A DNA stretch of 33,687 nucleotides from Candidatus Hydrogenedentota bacterium (GTDB lineage Bacteria > Hydrogenedentota > Hydrogenedentia > Hydrogenedentales > SLHB01): positions 24,411 to 58,097 of the forward strand of contig JACRLJ010000094.1 in the NCBI GenBank assembly GCA_016215105.1, read 5' to 3'. Positions 15,629 through 23,460 of this stretch are shown here, piece by piece; position 1 is the stretch's first letter, and each line of letters begins with the position of its first letter. Position numbers and translations under genes: made by a program. Below the pieces are notes generated by a model. The model ran no database searches. It was not told the DNA's origin and worked only from the letters and a program-made list of their open reading frames with translations.

Positions 15629-16240
15629 TCAATCGCCTCGCGGGCCACGCTTGCGAGGCGATTGCTTTGGTTTCCGCGCGCGCTTCCGACCTGTCATTTT
15701 GTCCAAGGTCCGGTTGATGTCGTCTAGGTCGAACGCATCGGGCTCGAATCCCTCGTACCAATCGGTCATCGCTTCATGGTCGGGGTGGGAGGGATTCGTG
15801 ACGGCTTCGACGAAATGGTAAAATCCCCAAAGTCCGCCGCAGTCCTCCGGTGGGCACGCCCGTTCCCCAGCGAGGCACTGGACCAGCGGCGCGCCGTCTT
15901 CGTATGGCAGCGTTTTTTCGAGCACGATTTCGTGCATCCACGAGTCGCCGAAGTCATATATATAGGTCATCTTTTGTTTGGCGCGTGTCAGAACAGAGCA
16001 AAGCGCCACCTCCGAATCGTCGTACATCTCGCCGTCCGAATCCTCGAACGGTTCCCCGAACGACGTCTTTCCAACACGGAACTCGTGAAGATGGCAGTTG
16101 TCCCATCCCATCACGACTTGCAGAATATAATGCACGTCCAAAAGAGACGTATTGCTCACAATCAGGAACCGCCGCCAAATTGGCGGTTCCGATCCTTTTA
16201 GCGTCACTTTAAGTTGATGGAGCTTCAGGATGTCGCTCAT
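15629..16240 (-). CDS. Plasmid pRiA4b ORF-3-like family protein
   Basis: This 203-aa protein matches the pRiA4b ORF-3-like (PF07929-type) family: the N-terminus LKVTLKGSEPPIWRRFLI, the LHEF segment after a tryptophan-rich helix, the YIYDFGDSWMHEI core and the CPPEDCGGLWGFYHF motif are all characteristic. The family is widespread in bacteria, often on plasmids or beside mobile genes, and its function is not established. The last 20 residues are Lys/Arg-rich. The start at 16240 has GAGGA eight bases upstream. The end overlaps a bidirectional hairpin shared with sucD. Confidence 0.9.
   Translation of the reverse strand: MSDILKLHQLKVTLKGSEPPIWRRFLIVSNTSLLDVHYILQVVMGWDNCHLHEFRVGKTSFGEPFEDSDGEMYDDSEVALCSVLTRAKQKMTYIYDFGDSWMHEIVLEKTLPYEDGAPLVQCLAGERACPPEDCGGLWGFYHFVEAVTNPSHPDHEAMTDWYEGFEPDAFDLDDINRTLDKMTGRKRARKPKQSPRKRGPRGD
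15631..15663. terminator. Hairpin between convergent sucD and pRiA4b-like gene
   Basis: AATCGCCTCGC (15631-15641) and GCGAGGCGATT (15653-15663) form a perfect 11-bp stem with an 11-base loop, followed on the plus strand by GCTTTGGTTT. It starts 25 bases after the sucD stop and also covers the last codons of the convergent gene, so it may end transcription from both sides. The T tract is interrupted. Confidence 0.6.
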
Positions 16241-16455
16241 TTCAGAATTCCTCTTCGGTCGCAGGACGAAATTGGGTTGGTAATCGCTCTAAGCTACCTT
16301 GGTTGGTGGAACGCGCGCAACAATGGAGGCGCGCCGTGGATGAATTCGCAGCCGCCCAGTCTGGCAAACATCATGCACAAGCGTGCGCCTTCATAGGCCT
16401 CGCGCCGGGTTATCGGTCGTTCGCGATTCGAGATTCGCTCTCCGTGCTTTGCCGT

Positions 16456-16977
16456 CTACGCTTCGGTAAGCGCCCGGTGCGCCGCCTCGAGTCTTTCGTC
16501 CGCCTCTGGATCTTTCCCCGTGTAGATTTGCACGGTTCGCGATTGCGGCGCTCCGGGGCATCCGGAGACGATTTCCAGGAAGTGGACGCGGCCTGTTTTT
16601 TTCGCGAACGGTAATCGGAACAAGCCGTAGGGTCCGGTGAACCCGGAGAACTCCAGGAAGCCGCTACCGAATGGCGCTTCCTTCAGCTCCACGCTCTGAA
16701 TGATTTCTGCCTTGGCGGGCGCGTTGGACGCGGATCGCCATTGGCTCAGCTCGAATTGGAACAGACGACAATGCTGAACGACGAGTACTGCGCGGTGATC
16801 GGTCACGTGGAAGGTATTGCTGATGGTAGGAAACGGCGTCCCCGCCCCGAACGACCATGGCCGAAGCCGGTACCGGTAATACCACAACTCGCCGCTGGAG
16901 AAGAGAACGTTCTCGTCCTGCTGTAACCACGGTAGCCCGTTCTTACCTAATACCCATCGCGCCCGAATGTACGCCAT
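16456..16977 (-). CDS. Hypothetical protein
   Basis: This 173-aa protein has no family I recognise. It is rich in aromatic residues and alternating hydrophobic residues, which suggests a beta-rich fold (for example WYYRYRLRPWSFG and FLEFSGFTGPYGLF), with a short helical, acidic C-terminus (DERLEAAHRALTEA). It has no signal peptide or transmembrane segment. The ATG at 16977 has GGGGAA upstream. Its amino-acid composition is protein-like and its reading frame is clean, so I take it as real. The 215 bases between it and the pRiA4b-like gene show no further feature. Confidence 0.6.
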   Translation of the reverse strand: MAYIRARWVLGKNGLPWLQQDENVLFSSGELWYYRYRLRPWSFGAGTPFPTISNTFHVTDHRAVLVVQHCRLFQFELSQWRSASNAPAKAEIIQSVELKEAPFGSGFLEFSGFTGPYGLFRLPFAKKTGRVHFLEIVSGCPGAPQSRTVQIYTGKDPEADERLEAAHRALTEA

Positions 16978-17091
16978 AGCACGAGTTCCCCGCGTAGTTG
17001 TGCGACGCGTTCGTGCAAACGAGACAACACGTCGCGCACGTTCAGAATACGCGACTTACGCAGTAGGAGCAAGGGACGGGCTGGGGTATGG

Positions 17092-17673
17092 TCAGTACGC
17101 GATAAGCCCCCACACAAAGCCCGCGCCCTGGAATTTCTCGGCCAGCCAATGTGTCCAGAAGTACCGGCCTCGGCTGAACTGTTTCCAGTTGAAAGGACCA
17201 ATGGCCTTTTGCACGAATGCCGTGATCCATCGGGCGCCGTGCCGCGTTCCCTCTTGGCCCCAGATGAGGCTTTCCTGAACTGCCATGCCCGGCCCCGCTT
17301 CGCGCTGCAATTTGTAGAGCTGCGCAATTCCCACGCCGCGGTAGAACTGATGCCGGATGTAACTCTTCGCGGTGACCCGGCGCAGATGGCGCGTCTTCAC
17401 TGGCACATAGACGACCTTCAGGCCGCGCCGGCGCATCCGCCAAATCAATTCCCAATCTTCCGCGACGACGAACGATTCGTTGTACACGTGACCGTCTTTC
17501 TCGATGCACTCATCGAGCCAGGACCGCTTGAAGATAATCGAGCCCCCGTTCCCCACGTACCCCTTGGTGTCGACTGTCTCCTCGAAGGGTAGCGGATGTA
17601 GCTCGCGAACTGGCTGAAACCAGCGACTCGAGCCACTTCTCCTCCGGTTCGCCATCATCCGGAGAGAACGCAA
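17092..17673 (-). pseudogene. Family 2 glycosyltransferase, C-terminal part (after frameshift)
   Basis: This frame carries the acceptor-side half of a GT2 glycosyltransferase: ELHPLPFEETVDTKGYVG, the NGGSIIFKRSWL segment, the ED-W motif in VVAEDWELIWRMRRRG, and a C-terminal helical region with HLRRVTAKSYIRHQFYRG. Its formal ATG at 17673 is not the true start. The family-like sequence begins only near 17625, and the residues before it are shadow frame. The N-terminal nucleotide-sugar half lies just upstream in another frame (17510-18091). The two halves together would make one enzyme transferring a sugar to a cell-envelope or polysaccharide acceptor. The acceptor is unknown. Confidence 0.72.
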
Positions 17674-18091
17674 TTAGGTCTCCCTTGGCCCGGCGTATTC
17701 CCTCGTTCAGCGCCCAAGCGGGGCCGCGGCGGTCATGGTCCACGACCACGACCAGTTCATCGGGAGGGCGGGTCTGCCGCGCGACTGCGGCTTTGCTGGG
17801 CTCCAAACTTGGACGCCCTATCGTCGGCATCACGACGGACACAAAATGCCCGTCGGAAGTCGCGCGCGCCGCGTACTTCGGAGGCTTCGGGTTAACTTTG
17901 GCGCGAACTGTCCGCTTTGCGGCCGGCGGCTTGCCGGTCTTCGGAACGTCGAGGCTTTTGACACGTCCTGCGGCCGGCTTTTTCCCCTTGGCTGTCGGCG
18001 AGGCCTTCTTCTTCGCTGAGGCCGGCTTCTTGGACTTTGTGGCCGCGGGCCTCCTTGCGCGTGGCTTTTCGGCTTTCTTTGTACTGGGCAC
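17510..18091 (-). pseudogene. Family 2 glycosyltransferase, N-terminal part with basic tail (before frameshift)
   Basis: This frame holds the GT-A donor-binding half: FVSVVMPTIGRPSL, ELVVVVDHDRRG and the DD pair in LIAFSPDDGEPEEKWLESLV, after which similarity stops and unrelated residues run to the stop at 17510. It is preceded by about 70 residues of a Lys/Ala/Pro-rich tail with repeated KKPA-type motifs, like histone H1-type tails. The GTG at 18091 is chosen because GGAGA lies seven bases ahead, rather than the ATG at 18163. Compared with related enzymes as I remember them, about 20-25 residues are also missing between the two halves, so the lesion near 17620-17650 looks like a deletion of a non-multiple of three bases, not a single-base slip. 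Confidence 0.7.
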
Positions 18092-18357
18092 AGTTGTATC
18101 TCCACGGATTCCACCAGCGTGGCCCGAAGTTGCAGGACTAGTTTGAAAGTTGCGCCCAGCCACTCAAACGCGGCCGGCCGCAACGGCGCCAAGACTACGC
18201 CAAGACGCACTCGCCGCTCAAACACGAACCCGGCGCACGGCGGGTGCTTGGAACCCGTGCCGGGACGCGCTGGCGGGGCGGAAAAAGAAGCCAAAGGAAA
18301 AACTGGACACCTTAGCTCATGTATGCGACAATTTAGACTGGAGGTGAAACGAGTCCC

Positions 18358-19146
18358 ATGAGTGATCGAAAGCAGCGCCCCGACTCCGAGTTTGACCGCA
18401 TCGACGCGGATGCCGTTTGTGAAGCCTGCGGCGCGGTGAATCCGGAAGACACGCTCTTCTGTAAGTCCTGCGGAAACAATCTGCGGGATCAGCGCGTCAG
18501 CCGCATTACGGACGGCCGCGGAGCGGAAGTGCTGCTCGAATCCACCAAAGAGCCGGTCGAGTGGTTGTCAAAGGCGCTCACGCTCCTTGGGATTCTGGTC
18601 GTAATCTGGACTGCAATCAACGCCAGCAACGGCAATATTGTGAAGTGGCTTCTTGCGACGCACCAAACGCTGGAGGCGGGGCCCGGCGCGGTAGACCTCT
18701 GGAGTGGCCCGGACAAGGCCGCCTACGAGGATCTCCTCAAACAAATTGACGCGCATCCGGTTACCGCCGAGGAAATCGAGAGCGCCTCGGCCGGGCCTCA
18801 ACCGGCGCAGGGATACGACGGGCTGTATTTTCTGAAGAGTTCGACGTCAGCGTCAGCGGCGGTCATTGGTCAAGCCGCCGCAAAGCAGGACGACGACCGC
18901 GTCTTGTTTGTCGCCAAACTTCCTCGCGGAGCGGAAGTGCGCGGTATATCGGATATTAGCCCCGGTGGCCTGAAGACTACTACTGCAAGCGTCAAGATTG
19001 GCAAGAACGTCATGGCCGCCTCCGGAGTAGCGCAGAAGGCGAAAAGTGGCGGGTTCCTCTGCTCCGGCCGCCAAGGGGGTGGTGAAGACGACGACGCCGA
19101 TTCACCGGTTTTCAGCGCCGTCGCCTACCGCATTCCCGCTTCTTAG
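18358..19146 (+). CDS. Zinc-ribbon, single-pass membrane protein of unknown function
   Basis: This 262-aa protein starts with a zinc-ribbon of two CxxC knuckles (CEAC and CKSC) in a zinc_ribbon_2-like context (NPEDTLFCKSCGNNL). A transmembrane helix at about residues 75-95 follows (ALTLLGILVVIWTAINA), then a soluble region without a recognised domain, and a Gly/Asp-rich patch (GRQGGGEDDDADS) near the C-terminus. GGAGG lies upstream of the ATG at 18358 with wide spacing. It is separated from ftsY by 221 bases. The layout suggests a cytoplasmic metal-binding head with a periplasmic tail. Function unknown. Confidence 0.72.
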   Translation: MSDRKQRPDSEFDRIDADAVCEACGAVNPEDTLFCKSCGNNLRDQRVSRITDGRGAEVLLESTKEPVEWLSKALTLLGILVVIWTAINASNGNIVKWLLATHQTLEAGPGAVDLWSGPDKAAYEDLLKQIDAHPVTAEEIESASAGPQPAQGYDGLYFLKSSTSASAAVIGQAAAKQDDDRVLFVAKLPRGAEVRGISDISPGGLKTTTASVKIGKNVMAASGVAQKAKSGGFLCSGRQGGGEDDDADSPVFSAVAYRIPAS

Positions 19147-19367
19147 CGCGTTCGATGATAGACTGAGCGCGCAGGTTTCCCTTTCCAGACTCTAGGACCC
19201 CGGTCAGCAAACGTCTGTACGTTGTTCAACACCGGCGCTTGCAGGCGCGGCGTTCTGCTATCTGGAGTCTTTCTGGCCGCGCCGCCGAACATCGCGCCGT
19301 GTTTCGTTTGTGCCGATTCCATGCCGCGTGATAGCATCAGGATTGCACACGGCAATGGAGTATAGTA

Positions 19368-20297
19368 ATGGCGGATTCACCTCGGGGTTTCTTTGGCAGA
19401 CTGCGGGAAAGCCTTGGCAAGACCCGTACCAACCTGGTCAAGAACGTCAAGCGCATTATCACCGGGCGCACCGTCATCGATGACGAAGTGTTTGATGAGC
19501 TCGAACAAACGCTCGTCGAAGCGGACCTCGGTGTCGAGACGGCCCTCACCATCGTGAAGGATATGCGCCGCATCGCGTCCGAGCGAAAGCTGGATAAGCC
19601 GGAAGACCTGTATCAAGTTCTGAAGGATGAGCTGGTTCAGTCTCTTGAACCCGGAGACCACACGCTGAATTGGCGCGCCGAATCCGGCCCCCACATCACT
19701 CTGATCGCGGGCGTGAACGGTTCGGGCAAGACCACGACGGCCGGCAAGCTCGCCGCGCATCTGACTACTCAAGGCAAGAAGGTCATGCTTGGCGCCGCAG
19801 ACACGTTTCGAGCCGCGGCGGTGGAGCAGTTGACCATTTGGAGCGAGCGGACCGGCGTTCCAATTGTCAAACACAAGGATGGCGCCGACCCGGCCGCCGT
19901 CGCCTTCGACGCCGCCGACGCTGCGGTGTCGCGCAATATTGATTGCCTGCTGATAGACACCGCCGGGCGCCTGCACACCAAGGTCAACCTCATGGAGGAA
20001 CTGAAGAAGATCCAGCGCGTCATCAAGAAGCGCGTTCCGGACGCTCCGCACGAAGTGCTGCTGGTGCTTGACGCCACCACCGGTCAGAACGCTCTGATGC
20101 AGGCGAAACTGTTTACGGATGCGCTGACGGTAACCGGGATCATCATTACGAAACTCGACGGGACCGCGAAGGGCGGAATCGCCGTTTCGATCCAGAAACA
20201 ATTGGGAATTCCCATCAAGATGATTGGCGTCGGTGAAGGCGTGGACGACTTGCAGCCATTCAATGCGCGCGAGTTCGTAGAGGCGCTGTTCTCATGA
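19368..20297 (+). CDS. ftsY: Signal recognition particle receptor FtsY
   Basis: This 309-aa SRP-type GTPase docks the Ffh-4.5S RNA-ribosome complex at the inner membrane for co-translational insertion. The NG core is complete: the N-domain helical bundle (residues 1-100), G1 GVNGSGKTT (115-123), the DTFRAAA insertion-box segment, DTAGR (G3), TKLDG (G4) and the closing GVGEGVDDLQPF. It lacks the long acidic A-domain of E. coli FtsY and starts with a short basic helix (GFFGRLRESLGKTR), as in many bacteria. Ahead of the ATG at 19368 is a GGAG-containing stretch. The pilB-like gene follows 28 bases downstream. Confidence 0.96.
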   Translation: MADSPRGFFGRLRESLGKTRTNLVKNVKRIITGRTVIDDEVFDELEQTLVEADLGVETALTIVKDMRRIASERKLDKPEDLYQVLKDELVQSLEPGDHTLNWRAESGPHITLIAGVNGSGKTTTAGKLAAHLTTQGKKVMLGAADTFRAAAVEQLTIWSERTGVPIVKHKDGADPAAVAFDAADAAVSRNIDCLLIDTAGRLHTKVNLMEELKKIQRVIKKRVPDAPHEVLLVLDATTGQNALMQAKLFTDALTVTGIIITKLDGTAKGGIAVSIQKQLGIPIKMIGVGEGVDDLQPFNAREFVEALFS

Positions 20298-20325
20298 TTT
20301 CCGCGCGCAGTGGAGGCCTTAAGCC

Positions 20326-22209
20326 GTGCCGGTGAAAGAAGCCATCCGAAAGTCGCTGATCGGTGAAGCCCTGGTCAAGGAAGGTATTCTCACCGAGGCG
20401 CAATTGACTCGGGCGCTCCGCATCCAGGCTTTGTTGGAACAGCCCAAGATGCTTGGCGAAGTCCTGGTCGATCTTGGATTCGCAACCAAGAAGGCCGTAT
20501 CGGACGCAATCATCAAGCACGGCGGCGGCATGCGTCTGGGAGACCTCCTGGTCGAGCAGGGCCTGATATCGCCGGAATCTCTCGATACTGCGCTGGGAAT
20601 CCAGCGTGACTCCGGAGGGAAGCGCCTGGGGGACATCCTCATCAACCTCGGGGCGATTAACGAGCGCACACTTCTTCAGAATCTCGCCAGCCAGGCGCGT
20701 ATTCCTTACATCGAGCCCGAATTTGGGATGATCGAGCCTCGATTGATTTCGGGCGTATCCCCCGACTTCCTTGAACGCAACGAGTTTGTCCCGTTCAGCC
20801 GCGGCGAGGACGGACGCATCGTCGTTGTCGTTCCCGATCTCGAAAATGAAGCCCGTGTCCATGCGCTTCACGACCTGTACCGCGCCGAATGCCAGATGGC
20901 CTTGGGGCCGCGAGATTCCATCCTTGCGACAATTCAAGACTTCCGGCGTTTCCGTCAGGGCCGTCAGGGCAAGCCAGTGGACTCGGTTGAGGCGGCTACG
21001 GACTCGGTGGCGCAGTTGGTCGACCACATCCTGGCTCGTGCAATCGAAGAACGCGCCAGTGACATTCATATCGAGCCGATGTCCGAGAAGATTCGTGTCC
21101 GCTACCGTATTGATGGTGTGCTCGTCTATAAGACGGACCTTCCCAAGGACCTCGGACCAAGACTGGTTTCCCGAATCAAGATCATGGCCGAATGCAATAT
21201 CGCCGAGCGCCAGCAGCATCAGGGAGGCCGCATTCTACACACCGTGGATGGTCACGAGACCGACCTCCGCCTTTCGGTCTATGTCACCGTTTACGGCGAA
21301 TGTATCGTTATTCGCGTCCTGAACAAGAAGATGGGGCTCGTGAGCCTTGACGGCCTGGGCATGACGCCGGGAATGCTCGAGCGCTACCGGAATGACGTCC
21401 TGGACGTGCCGACGGGGGTGGTGCTCATAACCGGGCCCACCGGTTCTGGAAAGACCACGACTCTGTACAGCAGTCTTGATTACTGCAACAAAATCGACAT
21501 CAAAATCATTACGGTCGAGGATCCGGTCGAGTATTTAATCGAGGGGCTCGTGCAGTGTACGGTACACGAGAAGGCGGGCCGCACGTTTGACAGCTCCCTG
21601 CGCGAAATCGTGCGCCAAGACCCCGACATCATTGTGCTCGGCGAAATCCGCGACCAACTTACCGCGCGCACGGCGATCCAGGCCGCATTGACCGGACACA
21701 AGGTCTACTCGACATTTCACACCGAAGACACGATTGGGGGCCTGCTGCGCCTGGTAGATATGGACATCGAGACCTTCCTGATTTCCTCGACGGTCATATC
21801 GATCGTTGCGCAGCGGCTGCTACGCCGAGTTTGCGACCACTGCGTTGCGCCTTCCGCCGCGACCCCGCGTGACGCTTCCCGCTTGGGCCTTGACTTCAAT
21901 CAGCTTCGCGAATATGAACTGAAAAGGGGCCGCGGCTGCAACCACTGCAACCACACCGGGTACTACGGGCGTGTTGCGGCATACGAACTACTCATTCTCA
22001 ATGAGGATGTCAAGGACGCAATACTCCGCAAGAAGACGTCCCATGAAGTCCGAAAGATCAGCATGGACACCACGGGACTTATCAGTATGCGCGAAGACGG
22101 TATCGCCAAGGTTCTCCGCGGTTTGACTACGTTTGATGAAGTGTTGAAATCCACCCCTCGGACGCCGGGGATGCGTCCGCTCCGCCAGATCCTATCGATG
22201 ACGAAATAA
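20326..22209 (+). CDS. PilB/GspE-type secretion ATPase with tandem MshEN domains
   Basis: This 627-aa hexameric AAA-like ATPase powers type IV pilus extension or type II secretion. The N-terminal ~150 residues contain four successive copies of the MshEN half-motif (pattern LGxxLxxxGxIxxxxLxxALxxQ), for example RLGDLLVEQGLI and RLGDILINLGAI, forming two MshE N-terminal domains. The catalytic part has Walker A GPTGSGKTT (370-378), the Asp box and Walker B in IIVLGEIRD, a His box and the zinc-binding CDHC...CNHC tetracysteine region. The GTG at 20326 is preceded by GGAGG. No other pilus genes are in the window, so the cognate machine lies elsewhere. PilB and GspE cannot be told apart from sequence alone. 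Confidence 0.92.
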   Translation: MPVKEAIRKSLIGEALVKEGILTEAQLTRALRIQALLEQPKMLGEVLVDLGFATKKAVSDAIIKHGGGMRLGDLLVEQGLISPESLDTALGIQRDSGGKRLGDILINLGAINERTLLQNLASQARIPYIEPEFGMIEPRLISGVSPDFLERNEFVPFSRGEDGRIVVVVPDLENEARVHALHDLYRAECQMALGPRDSILATIQDFRRFRQGRQGKPVDSVEAATDSVAQLVDHILARAIEERASDIHIEPMSEKIRVRYRIDGVLVYKTDLPKDLGPRLVSRIKIMAECNIAERQQHQGGRILHTVDGHETDLRLSVYVTVYGECIVIRVLNKKMGLVSLDGLGMTPGMLERYRNDVLDVPTGVVLITGPTGSGKTTTLYSSLDYCNKIDIKIITVEDPVEYLIEGLVQCTVHEKAGRTFDSSLREIVRQDPDIIVLGEIRDQLTARTAIQAALTGHKVYSTFHTEDTIGGLLRLVDMDIETFLISSTVISIVAQRLLRRVCDHCVAPSAATPRDASRLGLDFNQLREYELKRGRGCNHCNHTGYYGRVAAYELLILNEDVKDAILRKKTSHEVRKISMDTTGLISMREDGIAKVLRGLTTFDEVLKSTPRTPGMRPLRQILSMTK

Positions 22210-22237
22210 CGGAAACCAACAAGAGACTTGACATAGT

Positions 22238-23269
22238 ATGAATGTCTGCCCGTTCTGCGGCGCCGAGGTGGCCGCTCCCACTCGGTCCACTACTGAACCG
22301 CAATTGCGCGTCTGCAAGGATTGCTTGAATCCGTTCACGGTGCATTGGGAGGGCGCGACGCCCAAGTGCGCCGTGCTTCCGGGCAGCGTTGATATTCGCG
22401 CGGTGGCTCCCGCCGGTTCTATTGGAGGAGAGATCCTCGCCCAGCTCAGGAAGGCCGCGGATAACCTTCCCGTGCTGCCCGAAATGGCCCAACGCGTCAT
22501 GGAATTGGTGAAGCGTCCGGACAGCTCGATGCGGGAACTGGCTGCCCTAATCGGTGAGGACGCGGTGATGGCCCTCAAAGTCCTGAAAGTGGCCAATAGC
22601 GCCCTCTACGGTGGACTCAGCGAGATAAAGGATCTCAACTCGGCGTGTTCGCGACTCGGCGCGAAGACGGTCGCCAGTGTTGTCCAGGCCGTGGCGAATG
22701 GAAACCTCTACATAACTGGCCACAAGAAATCCAGGGAAATGATGCAAACCTTGTGGCGGCATAGTGTGGCCACCGCATGTTGCGCGGACGAGATTGCCAA
22801 AGCCATTGCGGAGCCCCGCTCCGACGAATACTTCTTTGCGGGCCTCATCCACGATGTGGGCAAGGTTTGTCTGTTGGACATCTTGTCGGACGCGTATTCA
22901 GGCGTATTGGGAAAACTGCGCGACGCTCCGGAACTTCTGAATGAAGTTCTCGAAAACTATCATACTCTCGCGGGGTTGGTAGTGGTATCGCAGTGGGGCT
23001 TAGCCAATGAGTTCGCCGTCACAACGTACTGCCATACGGATCCTTCGACCGCGCCATTCGAGGACTGTTCGTCCATGACCCATGCTATTGCCCTGGCCAG
23101 CCGCATTGCTCATATTTCGGGGTTCGGCTTCGGAGAAGACAGTGGCTCATCGCTGGTCAGCCATCCGTCGACCGCCTTCCTGGGGCTAAACGACGTCCGC
23201 TTGGCGACCTTACGAGTGGACTTGATGGAACGCCTCGATAACGTGCTCGGGGTGCTGGAGAGCGCATAG
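22238..23269 (+). CDS. HDOD domain protein with N-terminal zinc-ribbon
   Basis: This 343-aa signalling-type protein has an N-terminal zinc-ribbon (CPFC at residues 4-7 and CKDC further on), then an HDOD domain from about residue 75 (LPVLPEMAQRVMELV). The HD pair is at H205-D206 in LIHDVGK. HDOD proteins are degenerate relatives of HD-GYP phosphodiesterases and usually act as output or scaffold modules in cyclic-di-GMP, motility or pilus regulation, mostly without proven catalysis. It starts 28 bases after the PilB/GspE-type ATPase, probably in the same transcript, which suggests a role in controlling that ATPase. The start is inferred from homology; the ribosome-binding site is weak. Confidence 0.9.
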   Translation: MNVCPFCGAEVAAPTRSTTEPQLRVCKDCLNPFTVHWEGATPKCAVLPGSVDIRAVAPAGSIGGEILAQLRKAADNLPVLPEMAQRVMELVKRPDSSMRELAALIGEDAVMALKVLKVANSALYGGLSEIKDLNSACSRLGAKTVASVVQAVANGNLYITGHKKSREMMQTLWRHSVATACCADEIAKAIAEPRSDEYFFAGLIHDVGKVCLLDILSDAYSGVLGKLRDAPELLNEVLENYHTLAGLVVVSQWGLANEFAVTTYCHTDPSTAPFEDCSSMTHAIALASRIAHISGFGFGEDSGSSLVSHPSTAFLGLNDVRLATLRVDLMERLDNVLGVLESA

Positions 23270-23460
23270 CCGGTGAGATTCTTGCATCGAATCGGGCGGT
23301 ATTCATAGAATAGGGGCCTGCGCGTCCGCAGTAGAATTTCTGGCTCCGGCGCGGCCGGAAGCGAATCTCCCGCCCATGTGCTCAGGCGCGAGTCCATGCA
23401 TGCGGCCGTGGTGTCCCACTAACTATCGGTAGTCGTCTCTTTCGTTCGGGAGTCTGTTCT

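Noticed and set aside
13499-15648. Two long minus-strand open frames opposite sucC and sucD
   Set aside because: They are mirror frames of well-conserved sucCD and have the Asp/His/Gly-rich composition typical of antisense GC-rich DNA.
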